Source of the DNA: Hyphomicrobiales bacterium
GTDB taxonomy: Bacteria; Pseudomonadota; Alphaproteobacteria; Rhizobiales; Beijerinckiaceae
Direction: 5' to 3'
Assembly (NCBI GenBank): GCA_025356415.1
Contig: JANXTB010000242.1
Span: 1-35,656 of the forward strand
DNA: 35,656 nucleotides
A program made the translations under genes and the position numbers. Of the stretch, positions 25,074-34,000 are shown piece by piece; the stretch's first letter is position 1, and each line of letters starts with the position of its first letter. The notes under the pieces are model-generated. The model was not told the origin of the DNA, ran no database searches, and saw nothing but the letters and a program-made list of their open reading frames with translations.

Positions 25074-25292
25074 ATGAGACGCTTTCTTCTTGTGCTTGTT
25101 ACGCCGCTCATTGCGCTGCCTTGGACGATGACGAAGAGCTCGGCGCAATCCAACCGGCTAGAGGAGGAGAGTTTGTGCTCGCAACAGCCGACCCATCCGG
25201 CCTGCCTCGCAATCTTGTTGCAGCACTGCGCTCATAATCCTAATGACCCGGCTTGCATCTCTGACGACGACGAGGAGGACAGCGCGCTGTAG
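25074..25292 (+). CDS. Secreted four-Cys peptide with acidic tail (paralogue 2)
   Basis: The ATG is at 25074; the leader GGTGATGCT also precedes paralogue 3. The signal peptide MRRFLLVLVTPLIALPWTMT ends near SSAQ. The mature part has C-x3-P-T-H-P-A-C-L-A-I and C-A-x2-P-N-D-P-A-C, then ISDDDEEDSAL. It shares the four Cys, the H-P-A-C and P-N-D-P patterns and the acidic end with the protein at 6551-6769. Probably exported with two disulfides. The ribosome site is poor. Confidence 0.7.
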   Translation: MRRFLLVLVTPLIALPWTMTKSSAQSNRLEEESLCSQQPTHPACLAILLQHCAHNPNDPACISDDDEEDSAL

Positions 25293-25505
25293 GACGGGAA
25301 ATAGCAGGAGAGCTCGTCATTATATCGCGATTCTCGCAGGAATTGCATGCTTTACGAAAGTTGCGCCGGCAGGCCTCGTTTTATTTTTTGTCGGCGATTA
25401 AACAGGCCCTCGGGGGTTCGAAAGCACTTCCGTAAGCGCGAGGCGAATTGTTGCTCAAATCGAATGCAAACGAATCTTTGGTGAGTGAACTGCGAGGAGG
25501 CTGGC

Positions 25506-25799
25506 ATGACGACATACGTAATGCTTGCGAACTGGACCGACCAAGGCGTCCGGAACGCACCGGATTCAGCCACACGCCTCGACAAAGCTAGAAGCGCGCT
25601 GAGCGCCATGGGCGGCAAGTTTAGCTCTGTATTTCTCACGATGGGCGCGTTCGATCTGGTGATCGTCTATGAGGCGCCAGACGACGCAATCGCCGCGCGA
25701 TTTAGCATTCAACTGGGCATGTTGGGAAACGTAAGAACTAATACGCTGAAAGCCTTTCCGGAAGAGGCGTATCGAGAAATCATCGCGTCGCTTGCATGA
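25506..25799 (+). CDS. GYD domain protein
   Basis: GGAGG precedes ATG 25506 by five bases. The 97 aa protein MTTYVMLANWTDQGVRNAPD has the strand-helix layout of the GYD family (Pfam PF08734): the first strand with T-x-Q-G, then LSAMGGKFSSVFLTMGAFDL, where G-A-F-D-L replaces the signature G-x-Y-D, then VIVYEAPDD and a final helix (YREIIASL). These are ferredoxin-like proteins of unknown role, common in soil bacteria. Confidence 0.85.
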   Translation: MTTYVMLANWTDQGVRNAPDSATRLDKARSALSAMGGKFSSVFLTMGAFDLVIVYEAPDDAIAARFSIQLGMLGNVRTNTLKAFPEEAYREIIASLA

Positions 25800-25949
25800 C
25801 AGAAATTGTGCGAGATCAGAGCTCAACGTAAAGAGACTGAAGCACGGGTGATCGCAATGTCAGGTTGCCGGCGTGATCCTCAACACGCGATATTCCGTTG
25901 GTCACTCGATTGGCCCTGCCTAAACATCTGGTAATTACAAAAAATAGCA

Positions 25950-26150
25950 CTAGGGCTGAATAGGATCTAGCGCCTCTTCTGGAACCAAAACAATCTCACG
26001 TTTCGGCTCGAGTATTTCAACGAAGTACTCACCTCCGAGTGACGACGCAACCACAACGCATTCCGTACCCGCCGGGAATACGACGCCATCGCACTCAACA
26101 TCCCGTTTGAGGACGGCAACGTCGCCCTTTTGAAATTCATCCTGGCTCAT
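25950..26150 (-). CDS. Small beta-barrel protein (DUF4926-like)
   Basis: A 66 aa protein from ATG 26150. It reads as five or six short strands: GDVAVLKRDV, FPAGTECVVVASS, EYFVEILE, REIVLVPEEAL. The K-G-D-V-A-V-L-K opening and P-x-G-T turn are those of small SH3-like (DUF4926/KOW-like) proteins. Probably cytoplasmic. No operon partner: the CHRD gene starts well upstream on the same strand, with a 62-base gap between them. Confidence 0.6.
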   Translation of the reverse strand: MSQDEFQKGDVAVLKRDVECDGVVFPAGTECVVVASSLGGEYFVEILEPKREIVLVPEEALDPIQP

Positions 26151-26212
26151 GACGAAATTCCGTGCCTTGCGGAGGAGAGGAGACTCGCCACGAAGTCGGC
26201 GCCTGACTTTCC

Positions 26213-26638
26213 TTATTGTCCTTTTACGACTTGACCCCGAACCTCCCCGTTTGGATTGGCTGCGGTGTGAACATTGAAATAGATCTGGCCAGCCATAAAG
26301 GCCTTAGCCTGCTCATCGGTGAGGGTCCCGGAACTCACCCCCATGGCCGGCACGAGCACCCCGGCGTTTTTACCCGGGTCTGCGGGACCATGAAAGTGAG
26401 CAGCTGTTGCGTTGCCGCTAAGGCCAGAAACTGAGCCGCGCCATGTCAGCTTTTTGCTCGCGGTATCGTAGGTGGCGCTCAGATTGCCGACGCCCTGACT
26501 GGTCGTTGGCGGAACCTCTGACGCGCCCTTCAGGTCAGCCTTGAATGTCGTTGTTTGCGCGAAGGCTGTGGCAACTAGCGCAGTTCCTAGGAGGAGTATA
26601 CCAGCACCAATACTGAAAACCTCGAAGAAGCGTTTCAT
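26213..26638 (-). CDS. CHRD domain secreted protein
   Basis: I start at ATG 26638 (GGAGGGCCCG upstream). The 141 aa protein has a signal peptide (MKRFFEVFSIGAGILLLGTA, cleaved near AFAQ) and one CHRD domain: FKADLKGASEVPPTTSQGVG, then ATAAHFHGPADPG and a final YFNVHTAANPNGEVRGQV. The A-H-F/I-H-G and N-V-H-T-x-x-N-P-x-G-E-x-R-G-Q motifs are diagnostic. CHRD domains occur in chordin and in many bacterial exported proteins; the bacterial role is unknown. Confidence 0.9.
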   Translation of the reverse strand: MKRFFEVFSIGAGILLLGTALVATAFAQTTTFKADLKGASEVPPTTSQGVGNLSATYDTASKKLTWRGSVSGLSGNATAAHFHGPADPGKNAGVLVPAMGVSSGTLTDEQAKAFMAGQIYFNVHTAANPNGEVRGQVVKGQ

Positions 26639-27021
26639 CGGGCCCTCCACCGAAAGACCTCAACTCAGAACAAGTGATACGAATGGGAGTTCCTCGTACG
26701 TCGGCTGGCAAGTGAGCGGCCTAGACAGAGAAATTAGGACGGGTGGGCGCGCCGAACAAAATTACTACCAATTCGCCGCGGCGAGAATCGAGCCACTCAC
26801 AGGCGGCCCATGCGTTTCCGTGGACGCTGACGCGACAGGACCGGCGGCCCGGCGTCCAAACTGGGGTCAGTCCCTGCAGTAACAAGGGAGTGCTGCCTCG
26901 CTGCAACGCGGAGATAAGGTATGGCAGGTGCAGGTCTCGCGAGTGCTTGCCGACTTCTCCGAGCTTGAGCTGGAACTCGCGTCGATTACCAAAAATCAAA
27001 ATGAGCGCATAGGGGTTCGAT
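26639..27021. other. Intergenic stretch
   Basis: An open frame (about 26884-27176, plus strand; LQRGDKVWQVQVSRVLADFS) has some protein-like character but no start I trust, and it overlaps the DUF2934 gene. Nothing else is supported. Confidence 0.35.
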
Positions 27022-27231
27022 ATGAACGACGACAAACCATCGGAAAAACGCCAGCCTCTGGATCAACAGGAACTCGAGCATCTGGTCCGAGAGCGAGCCC
27101 ATCAGCTCTGGGAAGCGGCGGGGAGCCCAGCCGAACAGTCTATGGAATTTTGGCACCTTGCCCGCGAGCTCGTTGAAGCTGAAACCCGAGCATCCCAGGC
27201 ACCCGAGCAGCCTGAGGAAGAAAACACATAA
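27022..27231 (+). CDS. DUF2934 protein
   Basis: A 69 aa protein MNDDKPSEKRQPLDQQELEH whose middle, LVRERAHQLWEAAGSPAEQS followed by FWHLARELVEAE, is the DUF2934 signature (R-E-R-A-x-x-L-W-E-x-x-G-x-P). The C-terminus is acidic. AGGGG lies a few bases upstream. The family is widespread in rhizobia and other proteobacteria, without a known role. Confidence 0.85.
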   Translation: MNDDKPSEKRQPLDQQELEHLVRERAHQLWEAAGSPAEQSMEFWHLARELVEAETRASQAPEQPEEENT

Positions 27232-27573
27232 CTTCCTGTTGCTGTGCGGATGCAGGCTGGACGGCGCACATAGCTTGGCGAGCGGCGCAGGTGGAGTGGC
27301 ACGAATGCGTCGGGTCGAAAAAATTGTCTCGAAGCACAATAGCGGGGCGCTTTAGCCGAGGTAACTGCGCCCCATCGCCATATCAGCATTGCACCTTGCC
27401 CGGCGGGTTACATTTCCAATAGGCATTGTGTCGGCTTCCACGCTTTTTTCTGCTGTATCAATGACCTTGCCTCGCGGAAAACTTATCCCGCGCGCCGCGT
27501 AGAGATTTAATGTGGATGCATTAATCTCGACTAGCGCTGTTTGAAATCAGTGGTCCTAGAGGAGGTCGAACGC
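27232..27573. other. Intergenic stretch
   Basis: No gene seen. TAATGTGGATGCATTA at 27510-27525 is a loose inverted repeat. Confidence 0.45.
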
Positions 27574-29085
27574 CTAGTCGGTTCGCTCATGCACCTGTAT
27601 TAGTTCCGCCTGCTGGCGACCCGATGTCATGTTCAGGATTACTGATATCGCGCCAGCCACCAAAACGTTAGCCAGGAGTGCGAGGAGGCCGATGTAGATC
27701 GAATAGGTAGCGCCGCCGATGGTGATCGCGTGCAGCGGCTTCAGACCATCCGTCCAGACGACGTAGGTGCCGCCCAGGAAGCCGACAAGCCACCCCATCA
27801 GGAGGCCTGTCGCATGAAAGAACCGCGTGAATAGGCCAAAGACCACGGCCGGAAAGGTCTGCAGGATCCACATCCCGCCGAGCAATTGCAGGTCGAGCGC
27901 AAATTGCGTTGGCAGAAACAGGATGCACAGCAGCGCGCCGACTTTGACGAGGAGTGAGGTGATCTTCGCCACTTGCGCCTCGCCAGCAGGCGTCACCTGC
28001 GGGTTGATATATGCCTTCCAAAAATTGCGGGTGAAGAGGTTGGCGGCGCCAATTGACATCACTGCTGCGGGAACCAGCGCCCCAATCGCAATGGCCGCGA
28101 AGGCGAAGCCGACGAACCAATCGGAGAACAAGCTCTTGAACAAGGCCGGGACGACGTCATTGTTAGAAGAAACCTTCACCCCCGCCGCATGCGCCATATC
28201 GCCCATCAGCGCAATGAGGCCGAGGAGCAGCGTGTAGACCGGCAGCAGGATGGCGTTCTTCCGGATGGTGTCTGCGCTCTTCGAGGCGAAGATCCCGGTG
28301 AGCGTGTGCGGGTACATGAAGGCCGCCAGCGCGGAGCCAAGCGCCAATGTCGCGTAAGCCCAATATTGCGACGGCGCCAGCGTCAGGCCGGTTGCGCCGC
28401 CCTTGGCGACGTAAACCGCGTCGGCGGCGCTAAACACGGCCGCGTAGCCTCCAAGCTTCATCGGGATGATGGCGACCGCCACCAGCACCACGATGTAGAT
28501 CATGATGTCTTTCACAAAGGCGATCAGCGCCGGCGCACGCAGACCCGAGGAATAGGTGTAGACCGCAAGGATCAGAAAGGCCGCGATCAGCGGCAGTTCG
28601 CCAGTAAGCCCGAGCGCCTGGATGACGACCTGCATGCCGATCAGCTGCAGAGCGATGTAGGGCATGGTCGCGAGCACACCGGTGAAGGCCACGGCCAGTT
28701 CGAGAGTCCGCGATTCGTAGCGAGCGTGCACGACGTCCGCCGCCGTCACATGCCCGCTGGCATGCGCCACGCTCCAGAGTTTCGGCATGATCAAAAACAC
28801 GATCGGATAAACGATGATCGTGTAAGGCAACGCGAAAAATCCATAGGCGCCGACCGCATAGACAAGCGCCGGAACAGCGATGACGGTGTAGGCGGTGTAG
28901 AAATCGCCGCCGACTAGAAACCAAGTGATCCAGGTGCCGAATTGGCGGCCTCCCAAACCCCATTCGTCGAGATGTGCTGGCGCCGACGCCATTTTCCAGC
29001 GCGACGCGTAGAAGCCCATTACCGTCACGAGGGCGAAGAAGCCGACGAAGACGCCGAGCGACAGCCAATTGATTTCAGCCGTCAT
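27574..29085 (-). CDS. mctP: Sodium:solute symporter, MctP-like monocarboxylate permease
   Basis: A 503 aa protein with about 13 membrane helices of the sodium:solute symporter (SSS) family. DEWGLGGRQFGTWITWFLVG and GGDFYTAYT near residues 40-65 and YTYSSGLRAPALIAFVKDIM near 193 are characteristic of the family. The closest group I know is MctP of rhizobia, which takes up lactate, pyruvate, alanine and other monocarboxylates. The start ATG overlaps the end of the DUF3311 gene by 11 nt, a common pairing for such symporters. No MctRS-type regulators are adjacent, so the exact substrate is open. Confidence 0.85.
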   Translation of the reverse strand: MTAEINWLSLGVFVGFFALVTVMGFYASRWKMASAPAHLDEWGLGGRQFGTWITWFLVGGDFYTAYTVIAVPALVYAVGAYGFFALPYTIIVYPIVFLIMPKLWSVAHASGHVTAADVVHARYESRTLELAVAFTGVLATMPYIALQLIGMQVVIQALGLTGELPLIAAFLILAVYTYSSGLRAPALIAFVKDIMIYIVVLVAVAIIPMKLGGYAAVFSAADAVYVAKGGATGLTLAPSQYWAYATLALGSALAAFMYPHTLTGIFASKSADTIRKNAILLPVYTLLLGLIALMGDMAHAAGVKVSSNNDVVPALFKSLFSDWFVGFAFAAIAIGALVPAAVMSIGAANLFTRNFWKAYINPQVTPAGEAQVAKITSLLVKVGALLCILFLPTQFALDLQLLGGMWILQTFPAVVFGLFTRFFHATGLLMGWLVGFLGGTYVVWTDGLKPLHAITIGGATYSIYIGLLALLANVLVAGAISVILNMTSGRQQAELIQVHERTD

Positions 29086-29251
29086 GTTTCACCTTCAGAT
29101 AGACGAGGTAAGTCAAGAAAGCCGAGACCGGCACAAAGGAAAGTTGGTACCAATAAAAGAATGGAAAACCGAAGAGCGCCGGCTCCCGGAAATTGTAGAA
29201 AGGCACCCAGAGCAAACCGATGAACGGGATTAACAAAAGCAGCCGGATCAT
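29075..29251 (-). CDS. DUF3311 small membrane protein
   Basis: ATG 29251 follows GGGAGGAAGACG; an earlier start at 29278 is unnecessary. The 58 aa protein MIRLLLLIPFIGLLWVPFYN has two membrane helices, with the second part FPFFYWYQLSFVPVSAFLTY. The F-x-Y-W-Y-Q core is the DUF3311 signature. These proteins are encoded just before SSS-type symporters and probably act as small subunits or assembly factors, as the overlap with the next gene suggests. Confidence 0.88.
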   Translation of the reverse strand: MIRLLLLIPFIGLLWVPFYNFREPALFGFPFFYWYQLSFVPVSAFLTYLVYLKVKHDG

Positions 29252-30122
29252 CGTCTTCCTCCCCGCGGCAGTTACCAACTACGCCAGGCGTCGTTTGGTG
29301 ACGGAAAGACCCAAATCTCTAACGCAAATAACTGTTCGAGTTCCACCCTTCGTCAAGAGGCCGGTCGGGGTACCCCGCCACCGGACTACAACGGCTGGAG
29401 GTCGCAGAAGTTGGACACCGTCGATTGTGCATCGCAATACCTGACGTACGCCTTCTCGATCTCAGATGAGACAGCTGCGGCTATTTGCGATTCGGCACGA
29501 AGGGGCGCGTGGACTGGCTGGCTTGTCGGGCGGAAGCCGCTCTAGACAGCCTCGACTCTCCTTTGCTCGACGAAAGCCGTCGGGCAGGGCAATAATACCG
29601 CCGACGACGTGTCTAACATCGTGCTGGTGAGCAAACTGTCTCTGCCCGGACAATTAATGACTGCGATGTTCCAGCTCCTAAACACTGGCGGTGCGTCAGC
29701 CTCTCAATTAATAAGAGATTCAAGGCCGGATCCGACCTGTCCGCTGCTCGGCGCAATTCGAATGAAACGCTCGCAGCCATTATCCGCTTTTGTCATCTTG
29801 GCCGGAGCGGGCGAGGTTATACGGCGGTTTGGAGCGTAAGAATAAGTTGGACGACCGGCATCTCGCGACGACCCCCAGGCTGGCCTGCTGATGTCGGCGA
29901 GCATCCGGCCGGCGATCCGCCGATCGATGGTGCTTGCGAGTCGATGCGAACTGTCGTCCATCGCGCGGAAAACGCTGACCGCCCTCGCAAGAAAAGCAAT
30001 CGCTGCTCGAGTGTCGCAAGGCCAGCTCGGATGGCGGTTGCTTAGATAGATGGCAACCGAGGATCCCATATTACAAACGGATTTTCTTTGCACTTTTACA
30101 ACTTGGCCTTCGAGGTCCGTGT
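29252..30122. other. Long stretch without an intact gene
   Basis: One open reading on the plus strand (about 29392-29544: WRSQKLDTVDCASQYLTYAF, SISDETAAAICDSARRGAW) looks like a gene remnant without a start. Other frames, including 29609-29839, are unconvincing. The part from 29700 to 30100 shows only incidental open frames on both strands. Confidence 0.4.
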
Positions 30123-30267
30123 AGGGCGCAAAGTGGACGTCGGGATGTGCGAACTTTAACCGTACTGCTCCAAATTCTCGTCAGCGACCGCATCGGTTTC
30201 AGAGCGGCAGTTTGCGTGTGGAAGTTACGGGTACAGAGACAGTCAGACCAGCTCGTTTAAATCAATA
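30123..30267 (+). repeat. Dispersed intergenic repeat, copy B
   Basis: Matches 11203-11346 in the same orientation, for example GCGACCGCATCGGTTTCA and GTGTGGAAGTTACGGGTACA. Differences are scattered base changes. Confidence 0.75.
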
Positions 30268-30339
30268 TGCCCTAATATCAGTACGTTGAAGGCACAACTG
30301 GAAAACTCGTAAGTGACTGTTCTCACTCAGGAAAGACGC

Positions 30340-30362
30340 TGGCGGAGCAAGAGGGATTCGAA
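30340..30362 (-). other. tRNA 3'-end-like sequence
   Basis: On the minus strand this reads TTCGAATCCCTCTTGCTCC followed by GCCA: a T-loop, a half T-stem, an acceptor strand and the CCA end. The matching 5' T-stem and the rest of a tRNA are absent. It could be an attachment-site scar of an element that integrates in a tRNA gene (Ser-like end), or chance. Confidence 0.35.
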
Positions 30363-30610
30363 CTTCCGATATGCTTGCATCTCCAAGCCTCGGAAATGTC
30401 GGCACCTTCCCCGTCCGTCTTCCGGCAGAGAACAATCAAGCAAAATGGCGCCAGGTGGCGCGGAGGAGCTCCAATCTACGAGATTCTCATGCCTCGCTAA
30501 CGGCTGGGTCCGACCCATTTCTGACTCTGGGAACGTCTGCTGCGGGGCAGTGTGGAAAGTTGCTGACGGCCACTTGCCGCTGCCCCCAGCCCACTCAATA
30601 AGGTGATGCC

Positions 30611-30724
30611 ATGAGACGCTTTCTTCTCGTGCTCTTGACGCCGCTTGTTGCGCTGCCTTTGACGATGACAACGGGCTCGGCGCAGTCCTACAGCCTCGAC
30701 GCGGAAGCAGTGTGCTCAGAATAG
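30611..30724 (+). pseudogene. Truncated paralogue 3 of the secreted four-Cys peptide
   Basis: The first 37 codons (MRRFLLVLLTPLVALPLTMT, then TGSAQ and AVCSE) follow paralogue 2 closely, including the DNA just before the ATG. A TAG at 30722 stands where paralogue 2 has a Gln codon (CAG), and the Pro after it is still present. Downstream homology then fades. Only the signal peptide and one Cys remain. Confidence 0.7.
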
Positions 30725-30786
30725 CCGCGCCAGCTTCGCAGCGCATGAGGCGACCGTAGCTCGGTCAAGAAGTGCGATTTTGGCGT

Positions 30787-30999
30787 TTAGGGTGTTTCGT
30801 ACAGGATCTGCTTTGTGTCGATCACCTGATAGAACCCACCGCCAATCCGCTTGGCCTTTTGGCCGTTGGGCAGGCTGAAACGACGTTCCTTTCGCGAAAG
30901 GCTTTTGCATGGCTCGAATGCGTGGACTTCCGTCAAGCGAACGATTTCGCCATCCTGGGTTTCGGCTTCAAATTCTCTGGCGTAGTACTCGTGTTCCAT
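30787..30999 (-). CDS. Conserved 70 aa hypothetical protein
   Basis: Starts at ATG 30999 (AAGGA nine bases upstream); a GTG two codons earlier is possible. MEHEYYAREFEAETQDGEIV, the middle ERRFSLPNGQKAKRIGGG and the end FYQVIDTKQILYETP suggest a small all-beta protein with a basic loop. No cysteine pattern, signal or membrane span. I do not know the family. Confidence 0.6.
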   Translation of the reverse strand: MEHEYYAREFEAETQDGEIVRLTEVHAFEPCKSLSRKERRFSLPNGQKAKRIGGGFYQVIDTKQILYETP

Positions 31000-31283
31000 T
31001 TTCACCGTCCTTGTCCGCTCGATCGCCGCAACCGTCAGGGAGAGTGTTCGTCGAAGCTCTGACGGAGCTGCTGATGTAACCGCGCCAGGCTGAAGCAGCC
31101 CGGCGGTGCACCGGGGCCATTTTCACTTGCGCGGTGTTGGTACCCGCATGGCCTTCATATCGCAGGCTTCTGCCCGAATGGGCAAGGCCCGCTGCACCTT
31201 TGAGCGGACGATCACTGATTGGGCTCGACCCAACGACTTACGGGACTTACAATCCAAGGCGGAGGAAGGAATGGGAGGCGTGC

Positions 31284-32186
31284 ATGCCGGCAGCCTATCG
31301 CCCAACCAGCTTCGAAGATCTGGAGTCGGTTGACGCTCTCGTCGTCTCCAGCATAAACGATCTTACCGAGCGCCACGGCTTCGGCCGTATGGCTTCTCCT
31401 TCCGCGCCGCGATTTCAGGCGTTCAGCCTCCAAGATGACCCGCGGGGACTTTGGACTGCAGAGGATGATGGCAGGCCGGTCGGTTTTGCCTGGAGCTGGG
31501 CATGCGAGGACTTCTGGTTCCTGGCGCAACTCTTCGTAAAGCCGGGCCTTCAAGCTGCCGGAGTCGGACGCACGCTGCTTCACCGAACGATGGAGCACGC
31601 CGAGGCCATCGGCGCCCGAAATCGGGCCTTGATCACGTTCGCTTTCAACACCGTGTCACAGGGCCTCTATATTCAGCACGGATTTCTGCCGCGCTTTCCC
31701 CTATACCTCATGAGCATCCCACGCGAGCGGTTCGGCGGCCGCATTCCCGATCGAGTGCTTGAGGTCAGACCCCTCGATGGCTCCGATGCCGAGACTTCCC
31801 TCCTTTCCGAGCTTGATCGGCTCGCACTCGGCTTCTCACGCGCCAAGCATCACCGGCTGCTCGCTGGCGAGCCGGGAATACGAGCTTTTGGGTTCAATCA
31901 GGGAGGGCAATTGGTTGGCTATTGCTACATCAGCCAGAGCGGTCACATCGGCCCATTCGCGGTCGCTTCGCCCGAGCTCACAATGGCCGGCTTTGAGACA
32001 GCGCTCGCCGTTGCGGCGGAAGGAGCAGTTGAGAGCATTTCTTGCTTCGTTCCTGGCTCAAACGCCAACGTTCTTCGCTGCGCAGCGGCTGCTGGTTTGC
32101 ACATCAAGCTCCCCATGCTGGTATTGTCCACAGACGAGCTTGGGAAATGGCCCTGCTACCTCCCCAGGAACCCCGGCTTTATGTGA
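31284..32186 (+). CDS. Two-domain GNAT N-acetyltransferase
   Basis: ATG 31284 follows GGAGGCGTGC. The 300 aa protein has a first GNAT domain (about 1-150) with FWFLAQLFVKPGLQAAGVGR, containing the acetyl-CoA loop Q-A-A-G-V-G-R (90-96), and AFNTVSQGLYIQHGFLPRFP as the family's last motif. The second half (about 160-300: FGFNQGGQLVGYCYISQSGH, then IGPFAVASPEL) is a degenerate GNAT-like domain. Such tandem GNAT enzymes acetylate amines, but the substrate is unknown. The gene stands alone. Confidence 0.85.
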   Translation: MPAAYRPTSFEDLESVDALVVSSINDLTERHGFGRMASPSAPRFQAFSLQDDPRGLWTAEDDGRPVGFAWSWACEDFWFLAQLFVKPGLQAAGVGRTLLHRTMEHAEAIGARNRALITFAFNTVSQGLYIQHGFLPRFPLYLMSIPRERFGGRIPDRVLEVRPLDGSDAETSLLSELDRLALGFSRAKHHRLLAGEPGIRAFGFNQGGQLVGYCYISQSGHIGPFAVASPELTMAGFETALAVAAEGAVESISCFVPGSNANVLRCAAAAGLHIKLPMLVLSTDELGKWPCYLPRNPGFM

Positions 32187-32577
32187 GCCCGCATGATCGA
32201 CTTGATACCCAGTTGCGTAGCCGCGCGGTCGAGCGGAGGTCCGCTGCTGGCTTGTCCAGCCGAAAATCTATCCGTACTGCTCCCAATTGCCCTCAGCGAC
32301 GACATCGGCTCATCAAGGTACATGCCCACTAGGAACCAAGCGACAGCAAGTGAACAAAGCTCTCGTCGCTCCCTAATCACTGGTTCTGACCCGAAGTGGC
32401 CACTCGGCTGCATTCACCTATCGGGGGATACAAGGCTTCTTTTGGGTAAGAATATTCCCGGCATCGTCAACATGTGCACTCTCACCTTCAGACTTTCTGA
32501 TCGCCGCGATTTGACGGCCCGCCGATGGCAGCTAGTCTCGTTTCACGCGAGTCGTTAGCGCGATTCGGGGAGGTCTC
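32187..32577. other. Intergenic stretch containing a repeat fragment
   Basis: 32270-32310 repeats part of the dispersed repeat (ATCCGTACTGCTCCCAATT, then AGCGACGACATCGGCT). The remainder shows no credible gene. Confidence 0.5.
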
Positions 32578-32910
32578 ATGCGCCGAATTTTGCCAATCTG
32601 CGGTCTTCTCGTCGCTCTCGGCGGGTGCATGTCGACCTCTCCACCCGATTATGCGCGCGGCCTTGATGCGCGCGATCCGCGCTTCAATTCTGCCCAGTGC
32701 CAAGATATGCGCAAACAGGCCGCGACCTATGACCCGAACACGGTCGGCCAATTCGCGGCGGGCATGGCAGCGAGCCCCTTCGGCGGGGTAGTCGCGAGTG
32801 CCGAGAACACACGGCGCAAGCGCTTCCTCACCGCCATGCACCAAGCTTGTTCGACAAGACCCGTGCCGGACGAAATCGATCCCAACAAGGGCGTCAGGCC
32901 GGCGTTCTAA
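32578..32910 (+). CDS. Small lipoprotein
   Basis: GGGAGG precedes ATG 32578 by about four bases. The 110 aa protein has a lipoprotein signal (MRRILPICGLLVALGGC; lipobox L-G-G-C, Cys17 lipidated), followed by STSPPDYARGLDARDPRFNS, a Cys pair (Cys41, Cys91) and the segment VGQFAAGMAASPFGG. It is probably anchored in a membrane facing the periplasm. The function is not recognisable. Confidence 0.8.
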   Translation: MRRILPICGLLVALGGCMSTSPPDYARGLDARDPRFNSAQCQDMRKQAATYDPNTVGQFAAGMAASPFGGVVASAENTRRKRFLTAMHQACSTRPVPDEIDPNKGVRPAF

Positions 32911-33211
32911 AGCGCGCCGGTCTTCACCTAAATACCTTCCTCGCACGCGACCGGCACGCAGGTTTCGCAAGGAAACCTGGCTGAGCGGCATGTCGGCTTA
33001 GCCATTAGCTCTTGCATAACGGACTAACGCGCGGCCCTAAGTCATACGCAAAATACTTGAAGCGCGCTGATGGACGCGCGACAATTTTGAGCGAGCCCAT
33101 GCAACGCCTTGCCTGAAATCGATCGCCCAAAAGACATCAATCGTAACGGTGAGCGGCTGTCCTTGCGCGCACGGCCGCCGACGGAACTCTGCAGTCCAGG
33201 GTGACTGCATC
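32911..33211. other. Gene-free stretch
   Basis: Nothing supported. A GC-rich region near 33060-33085 contains GCGCGCTGATGGACGCGC, a small inverted repeat. Confidence 0.45.
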
Positions 33212-33676
33212 CTAGAGCTTCGACGCCTCGAAATTAATGGCTTCTGAAAGCTTGAATTTTTGTTCCGAGAGATCCGTCCGTCCGCCGCTTCTCTGGCCGG
33301 CGTTGGCGTTCGCCGCGATCTGAAGCAGTTCGAGATCGCCTTCACCGCAATTTTCGAACCAGTACCGCGAAAAACGCGGGGTCACTGTGCCCTCATAGGG
33401 ACCGTATTCGCCCATAAGAATGTCATTCGGCCCATAAAAGCGAACTCGCCCCTTTAGAACCATCCAGAAGGTGTCGACCGATGTATGGTAGTGAAGGTTG
33501 TTCTCGCCACCATTTTTTTTGACGACCTGCACCACACCCTTGATCAGCGGGGTCACTGCGAGCCGTACGAAGCCTTTGCCACGATCAACGCCTTCTGGCT
33601 TGGAATATGAAAAACCCTTGATGGTCGCCTCCGCCTCAAGATGACGTTGTTCAAGCTCCGAATCTGGCTCGTTCAT
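33212..33676 (-). CDS. Cupin-domain protein
   Basis: A 154 aa protein starting MNEPDSELEQRHLEAEATIK. The cupin core is ENNLHYHTSVDTFWMVLKGR (H-x-H metal ligands, with Asp where many cupins have Glu) followed by G-x-V-R-F-Y-G, and a second motif with WFENCGEGDLELLQIA. The metal set is therefore partly altered; it may bind metal or act as a sensor or isomerase. It lies in the same direction as the monooxygenase and binding-protein genes to its right, separated from them by a gene remnant whose stop abuts its ATG. Confidence 0.85.
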   Translation of the reverse strand: MNEPDSELEQRHLEAEATIKGFSYSKPEGVDRGKGFVRLAVTPLIKGVVQVVKKNGGENNLHYHTSVDTFWMVLKGRVRFYGPNDILMGEYGPYEGTVTPRFSRYWFENCGEGDLELLQIAANANAGQRSGGRTDLSEQKFKLSEAINFEASKL

Positions 33677-33815
33677 TCATGCGTCTCCTCTGCTAGTCGT
33701 TGCCTTGGCCGGGCGATCGGACCGGCCTATGAGCGCGCCTTCCTTGGCGAGCTCGAACCATTTCATCAGCAGACCAATGATGGCTGCAATTATGGGGCCG
33801 GGCCACCCTTAAATC
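33677..33815 (-). pseudogene. C-terminal remnant of a membrane protein
   Basis: The frame reads WPGPIIAAIIGLLMKWFELA, then KEGALIGRSDRPAKATTSRG and DA, ending TGA exactly before the cupin ATG. One hydrophobic span followed by a basic tail suggests the end of a permease-like protein, otherwise lost: a stop lies just upstream of WPGP. It suggests the cupin once belonged to a transport operon. Confidence 0.4.
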
Positions 33816-34000
33816 TGGAAACTGGCGTTCGGACCCCAAAACCGCCCCTCATCGATTTTGTGTCTGCCCGTGATGCCGTCCTCTGCGTAGGCGGTAACTT
33901 GCCGTAATTGGCTTAGTGGTGGCGTCGTGGAGGGACGCAGCATCGCCGATCGGCCGGAAAAAATGCGAGACCAGCGACGTCGTTGGAAGGCATCGTTTCA

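Noticed and set aside
28189-28917. 242-codon open frame on the plus strand
   Set aside because: It is the shadow of the MctP-like symporter; its translation is Arg/Gly/His-rich with no motif.
29704-30093. 129-codon minus-strand frame
   Set aside because: No ribosome site, no family-like pattern, and composition suggests a chance open frame.
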